The notes under the pieces: model-generated
Seen by the model: the letters and a program-made list of their open reading frames with translations, nothing else
What the model was told of the DNA's origin: nothing
The model's database searches: none
In this document: positions 1 through 8,103 of the stretch, in pieces
How positions within the stretch are numbered: the first letter of the stretch is position 1
Layout: every line of letters starts with the position of its first letter
Program-made: the position numbers and the translations under genes
Assembly: GCF_036541425.1 (NCBI RefSeq)
Contig: NZ_JAZHFT010000026.1
Span: 1 to 64,000, forward strand
Reading direction: 5' to 3'
Length of the DNA: 64,000 nucleotides
Origin: Consotaella aegiceratis
Lineage (GTDB): Bacteria; Pseudomonadota; Alphaproteobacteria; Rhizobiales; Rhizobiaceae

Positions 1-129
1 CCTGCCGAATATCTGTCGCTGATCTCCAACGCCATCCGCATCTCCCTCGTCGCATCTAGTACGAAGGAATCACGGTCGCCGAAGCCACGCAAATCACGCC
101 AGAGTCAGATCATCCGCTCAGCGGTATGA
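1..129 (+). other. Possible 3' end of an unidentified ORF entering the window
   Basis: Frame 1 stays open from the window edge to a TGA at 127-129, giving 42 residues that begin PAEYLSLISNAIRISLVA and end basic. The first ~17 codons have GC-rich third positions like a real gene; the rest do not. It overlaps the tail of the convergent DoxX gene by about 20 bp. No family is recognised and it may be a gene remnant or chance. Confidence 0.2.
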
Positions 130-457
130 GATGGTACCAGATGGTCACCAGCAGCATCAGCGTGCTGGCGAGCGCCGCGGGCCGCGTCCACAGCCCGATG
201 GCGATCAGGGCCCCGCCCACCACCTGGATCGCGGCCAGCAGCGGCGAGAAGAACCAGCCGGGATGAAAGCCGATGGATTCGACGAAGCCCGTCTGCACCA
301 GTGGGTTGACGATCTTCGGCCATCCTTCGATCACCAGGATGGCGCCGACGATCAGGCGGAAGACGAGCCAGCCGAAAGGCTGGGCGAAGCTCTCGTAGAA
401 GCCGCTCATGAACGGAAGGATGAGCCGGTCGCGCGGGTTCTCCACGGCATGTGACAT
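110..457 (-). CDS. DoxX family membrane protein
   Basis: A 115-residue integral membrane protein of the DoxX/DoxD superfamily, small inner-membrane proteins often linked to redox or quinone-associated functions; the exact role here is unknown. Hydrophobic segments lie at about residues 28-46, 67-88 and 92-109, with the family-typical RLIVGAILVIEGWPKI stretch in the first and VGGALIAIGLW in the second. The start at MSHAVENP is chosen because AAGGAT lies about ten bases upstream; an in-frame start 20 codons earlier would only add a poorly conserved basic leader. The gene stands alone, transcribed away from the larger prs region, with its own promoter and a symmetrical operator-like element about 150 bp upstream. 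Confidence 0.85.
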   Translation of the reverse strand: MSHAVENPRDRLILPFMSGFYESFAQPFGWLVFRLIVGAILVIEGWPKIVNPLVQTGFVESIGFHPGWFFSPLLAAIQVVGGALIAIGLWTRPAALASTLMLLVTIWYHLIPLSG

Positions 458-593
458 GGGTTCGGTATCCTTGCTGATCGGGGACAAGCGGAACGAAGCC
501 CGAAGTCGATCCGGCATCGGCGCTTCAGGAGCCTCGATACCGCGTCACGCGTGTCGTCCCGCGCCGAGGACCGATGCCGTCTTCGACTGAGCT

Positions 594-622
594 GTTATCG
601 ATATTATGAGTATAATAGTCAA
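594..622 (-). promoter_or_regulatory. Promoter with operator-like inverted repeat upstream of doxX
   Basis: On the minus strand TTGACT (617-622) is followed after 17 bases by GATAAC (594-599), a plausible -35/-10 pair. The spacer contains the symmetrical element ATTAT-GAGT-ATAAT (603-616), a perfect 5-bp inverted repeat. A repressor sitting between -35 and -10 is a classic arrangement, and DoxX genes are often controlled by MarR- or HxlR-type regulators, but no regulator gene is adjacent here. The AT-rich block stands out from the GC-rich surroundings. Confidence 0.45.
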
Positions 623-780
623 GTTATATGCCAAGCGGTATGCACCGACTTCGTGGTCGGGAGCGGAGTGCATGCCGAGCTTCACGGCAAGCGCGGAAGC
701 GCCGTGGCCGGCGCGCGCACGAGCACACGCCGACCATCGCGGCGAGGGGTGGAAGAACCGGCTGTCGGGCTGTCGCCCGA

Positions 781-1713
781 TCAGTCGAACAGGCTGGAGA
801 CCGAGCGCTCGGAGGCCGTGCGGGCGATCGCCTCGCCCAACAGATTGGCGGTGGTGATCACGCGGATGTTCGGCGCGTCGAGGATCGCCTGGGTCGGCTG
901 GATGGAATCGGAGATCACCAGCTCGCGAAGCTTGGAGGCCGAGATGCGCGCGACCGCGCCGCCGGAGAGCACGCCATGCGTGACATAGGCCGTGACGCTT
1001 TCCGCGCCCGCATCCAGGAGGGCTTCGGCGGCGTTGCAGAGCGTGCCGCCCGAATCGATGATGTCGTCGATCAGGATGCAGTTGCGCCCGGTGACGTCGC
1101 CGATGATGTTCATCACCTCGGATTCGCCCGGCTTTTCGCGGCGCTTGTCGACGATGGCGAGCTGCGCATCCATGCGCTTGGCAAGCGCGCGGGCGCGCAC
1201 CACGCCGCCGACGTCCGGCGAGACCACCATCAGGGCGGACAGGTCGTGGTGCTCCTTGATGTCGCGGGCGATCAGCGGCACCGAGAACAGATTGTCCGTC
1301 GGGATATCGAAGAAGCCCTGGATCTGCCCGGCATGGAGGTCGAGCGTCATGACGCGGTTGGCGCCCGCCTCGGTGATCAGGTTGGCGACCAGCTTGGCCG
1401 AGATCGGCGTGCGTCCCCCCGCCTTCCGGTCCTGGCGGGCATAGCCGAAATAGGGCAGCACCGCCGTGATGCGCCGGGCCGAGGCGCGCCGCGTCGCGTC
1501 GATCATGATGAGCAGTTCCATCAGGTGATCGTTGGCGGGATAGGCCGTCGACTGGATGATGAACACGTCCTCGCCGCGGACATTCTCCTGGATCTCGACG
1601 AAAATCTCCTGGTCGGCGAAGCGCCGCACCAGCGCCCGTCCGAGCGGCAGATCGAGATAGCCGGTGATCGCCTCGGCCAGAATGCGGTTGGAGTTGCCGG
1701 CAAAAAGTTTCAT
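781..1713 (-). CDS. prs: Ribose-phosphate pyrophosphokinase
   Basis: Makes phosphoribosyl pyrophosphate from ribose 5-phosphate and ATP in the cytosol, feeding purine, pyrimidine, histidine, tryptophan and NAD synthesis. The 310-residue length is normal for the class I enzyme. The PRPP-binding loop DDIIDSGGT is at 216-224; the ATP region around FADQEIFVEIQENVRG is at 32-47; the divalent-metal/flexible-loop segment DLHAGQIQGFFD is at 125-136. The start MKLFAGNSNR matches the usual N-terminus of the family; an in-frame ATG nine codons upstream lacks support. The next gene on the same strand, a lipoprotein, is about 250 bp upstream, so prs may have its own promoter. Confidence 0.97.
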   Translation of the reverse strand: MKLFAGNSNRILAEAITGYLDLPLGRALVRRFADQEIFVEIQENVRGEDVFIIQSTAYPANDHLMELLIMIDATRRASARRITAVLPYFGYARQDRKAGGRTPISAKLVANLITEAGANRVMTLDLHAGQIQGFFDIPTDNLFSVPLIARDIKEHHDLSALMVVSPDVGGVVRARALAKRMDAQLAIVDKRREKPGESEVMNIIGDVTGRNCILIDDIIDSGGTLCNAAEALLDAGAESVTAYVTHGVLSGGAVARISASKLRELVISDSIQPTQAILDAPNIRVITTANLLGEAIARTASERSVSSLFD

Positions 1714-1960
1714 CGCATCTCGCTTCATCAATCTGGCCAACGGATCGGGACCGCTGCGGGTTGCTCTAGCAACATCCTCCGAAGAGATTCAAGGTGCTAT
1801 GCATTGGGTGCGTGAATCGTTTTCACTGACCTCCGGCCGAAGGCCGTGTGACGCCGGGATGACACTCCGGACTCGAGCCGCGACCACGAAACGGATCTCC
1901 CGAGCGCGCGAACGCAATCGCGTCCCGTTGCTCGGCCGTTTCCGCGGCCGGCCCCCTCCG

Positions 1961-2665
1961 TCAGCCTCGGCTGGCTGCGAATTTTGCCAGATCGCCAAAC
2001 GTTTGGGCGGCGAGCTGATCGAAGACCGGTGCCCCGACCACGGACCATGGGTCGTCGGCCGCGCCCGGCGTCGTTTCCTGGCCCTGAATCCGGCGGACCC
2101 GCTCGCCGGAGTCGTCCAGCACATCCCATACGTAGGTGACCGTGGTGCTCGATCCGGCGCTGACGGCCGCCAGATATCCCTTGAGCCGATAGGACGCCGA
2201 TGGAGCGTCGTTCGGCACGATGGTGACGCCATTTTCCGCCGCATGGGCCGAGAGCGCACTGGAGAGAAGTGCCACCCGCTCCGGCGGGGCGCCGATGACC
2301 GGCAGGAACTGAACCGAGAGCGCGCTGGCCGGCTGCATCGCCGGCGCGGCCGCCATGGTCTGTGTCTGGGGCTGGGGTGCCGACAGGGGCTGCTCTGTCG
2401 CCATGGCCGGTTGGGGCGCTGCTGCCATAGGCTGTTGGGGTGGCGGGCTGGCCATCGGGCTCAGGCCTTGCGAGACCTGCGGGGCCGGGCTCGCCTGCAT
2501 TTGCGGCGGCGGCGAGGCCTGGGCGCTGCTGGCGGGCTGGCCACCGATATCGGCCGGCGGCACGATTCCCATGGTCGGATCGATGCTGGTGCAGCCGCCC
2601 GCCATCGCGAGGGTCCCTGCGGCGGCAAGGGCGATCAGATGGCGGGTGGAGTCTTGCGAAGACAT
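1961..2665 (-). CDS. Proline/glutamine-rich outer-envelope lipoprotein, unknown function
   Basis: A 234-residue predicted lipoprotein. The signal peptide covers residues 1-24 and the acylated cysteine is C25 in AGGC. Residues ~40-115 are low complexity and rich in P, Q, A and S, as in a flexible linker. The C-terminal ~115 residues (from LSVQFLPVIGAPPERV) are a compact domain with alternating hydrophobic strands such as TTVTYVWDVLD. Similar lipoproteins of unknown function occur in rhizobia; I do not recognise a named domain. It lies between prs and the M24-like gene on the same strand. Membrane anchoring would depend on Lgt, encoded about 3 kb upstream on the same strand. Confidence 0.75.
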   Translation of the reverse strand: MSSQDSTRHLIALAAAGTLAMAGGCTSIDPTMGIVPPADIGGQPASSAQASPPPQMQASPAPQVSQGLSPMASPPPQQPMAAAPQPAMATEQPLSAPQPQTQTMAAAPAMQPASALSVQFLPVIGAPPERVALLSSALSAHAAENGVTIVPNDAPSASYRLKGYLAAVSAGSSTTVTYVWDVLDDSGERVRRIQGQETTPGAADDPWSVVGAPVFDQLAAQTFGDLAKFAASRG

Positions 2666-2836
2666 GGCAATCCCCTGGCCTCTCGGCAGGGCGTCGGCGG
2701 CGCGCGCCTCTGCCTTAAACGCGATAGGACCAGCTTTGCATGGAAACCTTAAGATCGGGAGTCGACGGGCGGTCGCCGGTTCGCGACGTCGCCGAACCTG
2801 GCGGCGACATCGCCCGGCAGTCGCGCCCGACAGGCG

Positions 2837-3988
2837 CTAGCCGACGACGATCAGGTCGAGCGGCAGTTTGGACAAAGGCTCGGGATCTCCCGCCGTGGTG
2901 AGATAGGTGCGGCCCAGCGTCATCGCCGTCCCGCTGTCGGAATCCATGATGATGACATGGCCGAACAGGCACATGTCCGGCACGATTTCCTGCGTGTTTC
3001 CGGCGACGAACATCGGCCAGTCCATCCACGACGGCGCGTAGCGCGCGCCCAACGAGTAGCCCGTGGCGCTAAGCCGGTGGCGGACCAGCTCGTGCTCTTC
3101 CATCACCGCGGCATGGGCGTCGAAGACGTCGCCGAAGGTGTGGCCAGGCCGCATGACCTCCTCGATGGCGGTCAGCGCCTCGCGGGCTGCGGCATAGAGC
3201 TGCAGGTGACGCTCGGTCGGCCGGCCGACGATGACCGTGCGCATCAGCACGGAGTGGTAGTGCGCCTTGACGCCGGCCCATTCCATGGTGAGCTGGTCGT
3301 TGTCGTCGAGCGTGCGGCGGCCGGAGGTATAGCGGCAAAGCAGCGCGGTCGGGCCGGAGCCCACGATGAACGGATTGGCCGGATAGTCGCCACCCTTCGC
3401 CAGGATGGTGCTCTGCAGCGCGTTGAGGATCTCGGCTTCGTTGGCGCCGGGACGGATCAGCGGCCGGGCTGCCTCGAAGGCGTCGTCGGCGAGGCCGGCC
3501 GCCTCGCGGATATAGGCGATCTCCGCCGGGCTCTTGGTCAGGCGCAGCATGCGGATCAGGTCTGTCGCGTCGATCAGGGTCGCGAACGAGCCGAGGCGCT
3601 TTTCGACGCCGCGTCCATTGGCGGCCGTCAGACCATGCGTACCCCATTCGACGCCGATCCGCGCACCCAGCAGGCCCATCTCGTCCGCCATGTCACGGAG
3701 ATAGATGGCGGGCTCGGCGTTGTTGCGGTCGTGCCAGACGACGATGGTCTCGATATTGGATGTCTGGCGAGCCTGGCGCAGGTCGGCGGCGCGCGTCAAC
3801 AGCCGCATCTCGCCATCGGCCTTGATCAGCAGGCACTGGAAAAAACGGAAGCCGAAGGTGTCGTAGCCTGTCAGCCAGTACATGGACTCCTGCGCAAAAA
3901 GCAGCATGGCGTCGAGCTTGCGCTCGGCCATCTCGGCGAGCAGGCGTTCGCGTCTTCGTTCAAATTCGTCGGTTTCAAAATGGAGCAT
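2837..3988 (-). CDS. M24-family (creatinase/prolidase-fold) protein with degenerate metal site
   Basis: A 383-residue protein with an N-terminal creatinase-like domain (~1-150) and a C-terminal pita-bread domain (~155-383), usually annotated Xaa-Pro peptidase. The five metal ligands of true M24 aminopeptidases appear to be missing. The first Asp aligns with E236 in TMEWAGV, the second with V247 in HSVLMRT, the GHGIG histidine with Y311 in GYSLG, and the last two Glu positions fall in hydrophobic stretches. GYSLGARYAPSWMDW resembles the non-peptidase branch that includes ectoine hydrolase DoeA, so a C-N hydrolase without the usual dimetal centre is possible. It starts nine bases after pgeF ends and is probably co-transcribed with it. 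Confidence 0.8.
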   Translation of the reverse strand: MLHFETDEFERRRERLLAEMAERKLDAMLLFAQESMYWLTGYDTFGFRFFQCLLIKADGEMRLLTRAADLRQARQTSNIETIVVWHDRNNAEPAIYLRDMADEMGLLGARIGVEWGTHGLTAANGRGVEKRLGSFATLIDATDLIRMLRLTKSPAEIAYIREAAGLADDAFEAARPLIRPGANEAEILNALQSTILAKGGDYPANPFIVGSGPTALLCRYTSGRRTLDDNDQLTMEWAGVKAHYHSVLMRTVIVGRPTERHLQLYAAAREALTAIEEVMRPGHTFGDVFDAHAAVMEEHELVRHRLSATGYSLGARYAPSWMDWPMFVAGNTQEIVPDMCLFGHVIIMDSDSGTAMTLGRTYLTTAGDPEPLSKLPLDLIVVG

Positions 3989-3997
3989 GGGTGTGCC

Positions 3998-4804
3998 TCA
4001 GGGGCTCAGTATGATGGCGGAGAGTTGCCGGCCGTAGTCGGGCTCGCCGCGATGAGTGGTGCGTCGGTACGAGAAGAACAGGCTCTCGTCCAGATAGGTG
4101 CACCGATCGACGAAGCTCGCCGCGACCCCTGCGGCGGCGAGTCGTGTCAGGATCAATCCGGGCAGGTCGAACTGCCGCTTGTCGGATGTTTGGCCCGCCG
4201 CGAAGAACCGGCCATAGGTCGGATCCACGGCCAGGAAGGTTTCCGCGCGCTCGGCCGAGACCTCGTAGCTCGGCTGCGTGATCGTGGGGCCGAGGCAGGA
4301 CTGGATGTTCTCGCGCTTGGCGCCGCAGTGTTCCATCGCTTCGATCGTCGCTTCCAGGATGCCGCTCAGCGCCCCGTTCCACCCGGCATGGGCGGCGCCG
4401 ACGACGCCGGCCTTGCTGTCCGCAAAGAGCACGGGACCGCAGTCGGCGGTGATCACGCCGATCGGCAATCCCGGCGTCGCGGTGACGACCGCGTCGGCGC
4501 GCGGCCACTCCTCGCCGAACGGTCGGTCGACGATTACCGCCTCGGCGGAATGGATCTGCCAGGGTGTCGCCAGATCCTGATCCGCGCGGAGAAAACGGAC
4601 GGCCCGGTTCCGATTTTCGCGCACCGCGTCGGGATCGTCACGCGATCCGAACCCCACGTTGAGGCCGCGATAGATTCCGTCGGAAACGCCGCCGCGGCGG
4701 GTGAAAAAAGCATGGCGAACACCCGCACATCCGGCAAGTGTCTCGCCGCAGACGACATCGTCCGCCACGATGTCGGAGTGAGATTGGGGCCGCCGCACGT
4801 CCAT
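3998..4804 (-). CDS. pgeF: Purine nucleoside phosphorylase / polyphenol oxidase family protein (YfiH)
   Basis: A 268-residue member of the YfiH/LACC1 (DUF152) family, cytosolic zinc enzymes shown in other bacteria to have purine nucleoside phosphorylase activity and, in E. coli, to act in peptidoglycan-precursor quality control. The zinc-binding triad is visible: H85 in QIHSAEAV, C122 in TADCGPV and H139 in GAAHAGWNG. The opening motif RHAFFTRRGGVSDGIYRGLN is typical. The start MDVRRPQS lies 31 bases after the upstream methyltransferase stop; no strong ribosome-binding site is seen, so translational coupling is likely. It sits in an lgt-methyltransferase-pgeF-M24 run. Confidence 0.92.
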   Translation of the reverse strand: MDVRRPQSHSDIVADDVVCGETLAGCAGVRHAFFTRRGGVSDGIYRGLNVGFGSRDDPDAVRENRNRAVRFLRADQDLATPWQIHSAEAVIVDRPFGEEWPRADAVVTATPGLPIGVITADCGPVLFADSKAGVVGAAHAGWNGALSGILEATIEAMEHCGAKRENIQSCLGPTITQPSYEVSAERAETFLAVDPTYGRFFAAGQTSDKRQFDLPGLILTRLAAAGVAASFVDRCTYLDESLFFSYRRTTHRGEPDYGRQLSAIILSP

Positions 4805-4835
4805 CGCACGATGGTGGTGGAGTGCGGCGGCGAAG

Positions 4836-5951
4836 TCAATCGTGCAGCGCGGCGGGGAAGGGGGGCAGCGGCAAGGGCCGGGTTGCGGCCGCCAGCACCT
4901 TGAAGATGCGCCCCATCTGGCCTGGCCCGGTGCCGGCCAGCCGCTCGGCGGCGGCAACGATGGCGGCCTGCTCGGCCTTCGACTGCCCGGTTCCCAGCGT
5001 CGAAGCGCGCTCCCGCAGGCCGAGGTCGAAGAGAAATTGGCCCTGTTCGGCCAGGGGCGCCACCGCGAGGCCGGCCGCCGCAAAAATGCGCGCCAGCGTG
5101 CCGAACTCCACATGGCTGGTGAGGTCGGCTTGGCCGGGATCGTTCAGCGGCTCGGCGGTCTGATGGCCGCGCAAGGCCTGCAAGGTGTCGCCATAGGCCG
5201 GCGCCGGATGGCCGTAGTCGATGAACAGCGCGGCGCCGCCGGAGGTCCTGAGCCGATCCGCCGTTGCCTGGGCGAGCCGCCATCGCGCCGGCGCGAGCTC
5301 CAGGATCGTTCCGGGCGCCGGAGCCGGCAGGGCACCGCTCAGGTCTTCGATCAGACTGCGATCCTCGGGATGTAGCGGACAGGCGGTGAACGCGAAGCTC
5401 TCATCGTCCGCCACTGTGATCCGCCGCTCCTGCCAGCCCTCGCCATCATGGACGAACTGGCGGATGGCCAAGGCATCGAACAGTTCGTTGCCGACCAGAA
5501 GCAGCGGGCCGGCTTCGAGCTCTGCCAGCGTGCGCACCCGTGCGACCGGCAGGTCGAAGCGCTCCAGCGTCGTGCGCTGCACCTCCGCCAGCCGGTCGCT
5601 CACCTCGACGAGTGTGATGCGTGCGGCTCGCAGAAAGGCCGGATCGATCTGCCGCACGGTGCGCAGCATGTCGGCCATCAACGTGCCGCGGCCGGGACCG
5701 ATTTCGGCGAAAACGAAGGGAGCAGGGGTTCCGAGCCCATGCCAGGCCGCCACCATCCAGGCGCCGAGAAGCTCGCCGAACATCTGGCTGACCTCCGGCG
5801 CGGTGATGAAATCGCCGGTGCGACCGAAAGGCATATGGCTGGTATAATAGCCCTCCCGGCGATCGTAGAGCGCCAGGTTCCAGTAGGTGTCGAGCGGCAC
5901 CGGCCCCTCGCGGCGGATGCGTTGCGCGATTCGCCGCGCCAGGTCGCTCAC
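4836..5951 (-). CDS. Class I SAM-dependent methyltransferase, MidA/NDUFAF7 family
   Basis: A 371-residue homologue of mitochondrial NDUFAF7 (MidA), the protein arginine methyltransferase that modifies a complex I subunit during assembly. The SAM-binding motif FAEIGPGRGTL is at about 81-91, preceded by the family signature GDFITAPEVSQMFGE (46-60). The start codon is GTG and overlaps the lgt stop as GTGA, implying translational coupling. Association of this family with lgt and pgeF is common in alphaproteobacteria. By family knowledge it should methylate an NADH dehydrogenase subunit, but that substrate is an inference for this bacterium. Confidence 0.9.
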   Translation of the reverse strand: MSDLARRIAQRIRREGPVPLDTYWNLALYDRREGYYTSHMPFGRTGDFITAPEVSQMFGELLGAWMVAAWHGLGTPAPFVFAEIGPGRGTLMADMLRTVRQIDPAFLRAARITLVEVSDRLAEVQRTTLERFDLPVARVRTLAELEAGPLLLVGNELFDALAIRQFVHDGEGWQERRITVADDESFAFTACPLHPEDRSLIEDLSGALPAPAPGTILELAPARWRLAQATADRLRTSGGAALFIDYGHPAPAYGDTLQALRGHQTAEPLNDPGQADLTSHVEFGTLARIFAAAGLAVAPLAEQGQFLFDLGLRERASTLGTGQSKAEQAAIVAAAERLAGTGPGQMGRIFKVLAAATRPLPLPPFPAALHD

Positions 5952-6838
5952 GGCTCGGCCTGTTTGGAGCGGGAGGGTTCGCCATCAGCCAAGGGGCGCG
6001 GCGCATAGGCGCGAGGCTTGGCGGTGGCGATGCCCCAGACGGCGATCAGCAGCATCGGGATCGACAGCTCCATGCCGCGGGTAAACCAGTCGGTGCCATA
6101 GAGGTATCCGACCTGGGCGTCCGGCATCCGGAAGAATTCGACCGCAATGCGCGCGACCGCATAGAGGCCGACAAAGGCGCTGCCGACGAAGCGTGGCCGC
6201 GACAGCATCTTGAAGCGATGGGTCAGCAGCCGCAGAATCAGAAAGAGCACCACGCCTTCGAGCAGCGCTTCGTAAAGTTGGCTGGGATGGCGCGGCACCG
6301 GCCCGCCGGTCGGAAACACCATCGCCCAAGGTGCATCGCTCGGAGCGCCCCAAAGCTCGCCATTGACGAAGTTGGCGATCCGGCCAAAGAACAGGCCGAA
6401 CGGCACCGAGGCGGCGACCACGTCGATTAGGCTGAACAGCGGCAGCCTTCGCTTCCAGGCGAAGGCGATTATGGCCAGCGTCACGCCGATCAGGCCGCCG
6501 TGAAAGGACATGCCGCCGTCCCAGACCCTGAAAATCTCCAGGGGGTCGGCGAGGTAGCGCGGCAGGTCGTAGAACAGCACCGATCCAAGCCGCCCACCCA
6601 CGACGATGCCGCCGGTGATCCACAGGATGAAGTCGTCGATGTCGATCGCGGTCAGCGGCGAGACGCCGTTCGGCCAGAGATGCGGGTTGCTCGCCAGGCG
6701 GCGCCCGTAGAGCCAGCCGAGCAGGATCCCCGCCACATAGGCCAGCCCGTACCAGCGCAGCTCCAACGGACCGATCTGAAGAAACACGGGGTCGATTTGG
6801 GGATAGGAGAGGATCGAGAGCGGAAAAAGCTCGGTCAT
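5948..6838 (-). CDS. lgt: Prolipoprotein diacylglyceryl transferase
   Basis: Inner-membrane enzyme that transfers diacylglycerol from phosphatidylglycerol to the lipobox cysteine of prolipoproteins, the first step of lipoprotein maturation. The 296-residue length and multiple membrane spans are normal. The Lgt signature GRIANFVNGELWG is at 152-164, the catalytic-region motif GGMSFHGG at 108-115, and RHPSQLYEALLEG follows at ~183-195. It is the first gene of a minus-strand run with the MidA-like methyltransferase, overlapped by four bases. Several lipoproteins encoded in this window would be its substrates. Confidence 0.97.
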   Translation of the reverse strand: MTELFPLSILSYPQIDPVFLQIGPLELRWYGLAYVAGILLGWLYGRRLASNPHLWPNGVSPLTAIDIDDFILWITGGIVVGGRLGSVLFYDLPRYLADPLEIFRVWDGGMSFHGGLIGVTLAIIAFAWKRRLPLFSLIDVVAASVPFGLFFGRIANFVNGELWGAPSDAPWAMVFPTGGPVPRHPSQLYEALLEGVVLFLILRLLTHRFKMLSRPRFVGSAFVGLYAVARIAVEFFRMPDAQVGYLYGTDWFTRGMELSIPMLLIAVWGIATAKPRAYAPRPLADGEPSRSKQAEP

Positions 6839-7006
6839 GAAGTCTCGCTCAACGTTGGGGTGCCCCCGAAAGCGGCGCGACCTTGGCTTGCCGCACCCGG
6901 CCGGTCAAGCACCGTCGGCGGCAACGCTCGTCGCCTAGCGCCATTGCCAAGGGCGGTCTTCGCGCCTACGTCAGGACGAGCCAACGCCATCACTGGAGCC
7001 CCTCCC

Positions 7007-7276
7007 ATGACCGACCGAGCCCCCAACCGCTTGCTGGACGAGTTTGCCCGCATGATGACCGACGCGGCCGGGACGGCTCAAGGTGTGCGACGCGAGGTGG
7101 AAACCTTGTTTCGGGCCCAGGGGGAACGGTTCCTCAACCAGCTCGATCTCGTCCAGCGCGAGGAATTCGAGGCCGTGCGTGACATGGCGATGAAGGCACG
7201 CGCCGAAAACGAGGCGCTGAAGGTTCGGGTCAGCGAACTCGAGGCCAAACTCGAGGCCCAGGCACCGGCGTCCTAG
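7007..7276 (+). CDS. ubiK: Accessory factor UbiK family protein (BMFP domain)
   Basis: An 89-residue BMFP-domain protein. E. coli UbiK binds UbiJ and supports aerobic ubiquinone synthesis; homologues also associate with membranes. The N-terminal half (RLLDEFARMMTDAAGTAQGV) is amphipathic helix, and residues ~45-85 (REEFEAVRDMAMKARAENEA onward) form a coiled coil, as the family expects. The start is supported by GGAG about ten bases upstream. It is divergent from lgt with 168 bp between starts, a gene order repeated across Hyphomicrobiales. Confidence 0.9.
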   Translation: MTDRAPNRLLDEFARMMTDAAGTAQGVRREVETLFRAQGERFLNQLDLVQREEFEAVRDMAMKARAENEALKVRVSELEAKLEAQAPAS

Positions 7277-7598
7277 GCGGTCTCCACAAGTAATCCACAG
7301 GTTTTCCCAAGGCTTCTCCGCCGGAATCATGCGGCGGAAATCCTTGTTGTTGAATCGCTTACGCGGCGACAGCTTTGCCGGGTTTCCTGCCCCTGGCACG
7401 AAAACGTTAATAAATTCTGCTCCCCCCTTAGCGCGAAGAATCCGGCCCTATAGACTGATTTTCAAGGGTGATTCGTCGCGGCGGACGGACCTCCCGAGGC
7501 GGGCGCTCCTTCTTTCCGGAAGGGGCGCCCGGGCTGGTCTGGTTCGAGCGGCGGACGGATCGGCCTGCAACGCGGCACGAGGAAACAGCAGGTCCTTC
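7277..7598. other. Intergenic region between ubiK and the ybjN-like gene
   Basis: 322 bp without a convincing gene. A 6-bp hairpin (TCCGCC 7317-7322 / GGCGGA 7333-7338) lies 40 bp after ubiK and could act as a weak transcript end, though no T-run follows. An AT-rich patch around 7400-7420 (GTTAATAAATTC) may belong to the promoter of the downstream gene; no clear -35/-10 pair is seen. Confidence 0.5.
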
Positions 7599-8099
7599 AT
7601 GAATCTTCATCAAGTCCACGAACAACGTCTCGCCAACCCGGTGGATGTCGTGGAATGGGTCGCCTCCAATCGCGAGTGGTCCTTCGAGCGGTCGGGCGAG
7701 GACGAGATCGCCCTGGCGGTCACCGGCCACTGGGCGGACTATTCCGTCTCCTTTTCCTGGCTCGAGGAATGCGAGTCGCTGCATCTGGCCTGCGCCTTCG
7801 ACATGAAGGTGCCGCAGGCGCGGCAGGTGGAAGTCCTGCGGCTGCTCGCGCGGATCAACGAGCAGCTTTTGATCGGCCACTTCGACCTCTGGCCGCATGA
7901 AGGCGCGATCATGTTCCGCCATTCGCTGCTCCTGTCGGGCGGCGTGCAGCCGACCAGCGAGCAGGCCGAGCGGCTGCTCGCCTGCGCCCTGGAATGCTCC
8001 GAGCGTTATTTCCCCGCCTTCCAGTTCGTCGTGTGGGCCGACAAGAGCGCCGAGCAGGCAATGACGTGCGCCATGTTCGAGACGGCCGGAGAGGCCTGA
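7599..8099 (+). CDS. YbjN domain-containing protein
   Basis: A 166-residue cytosolic protein of the YbjN family, which has a type III secretion chaperone-like fold. In E. coli YbjN affects motility and stress behaviour; in alphaproteobacteria its role is not settled. Recognisable stretches are the N-terminal PVDVVEWVASNREWSFERSG, the central LHLACAFDMKVP and the C-terminal ECSERYFPAFQFVVW. It ends five bases before proC and is probably translated from the same message as proC and csaA. The start is preceded by GGAAACAGCAGG, a weak ribosome-binding site. Confidence 0.85.
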   Translation: MNLHQVHEQRLANPVDVVEWVASNREWSFERSGEDEIALAVTGHWADYSVSFSWLEECESLHLACAFDMKVPQARQVEVLRLLARINEQLLIGHFDLWPHEGAIMFRHSLLLSGGVQPTSEQAERLLACALECSERYFPAFQFVVWADKSAEQAMTCAMFETAGEA

Positions 8100-8103
8100 G
8101 CCG

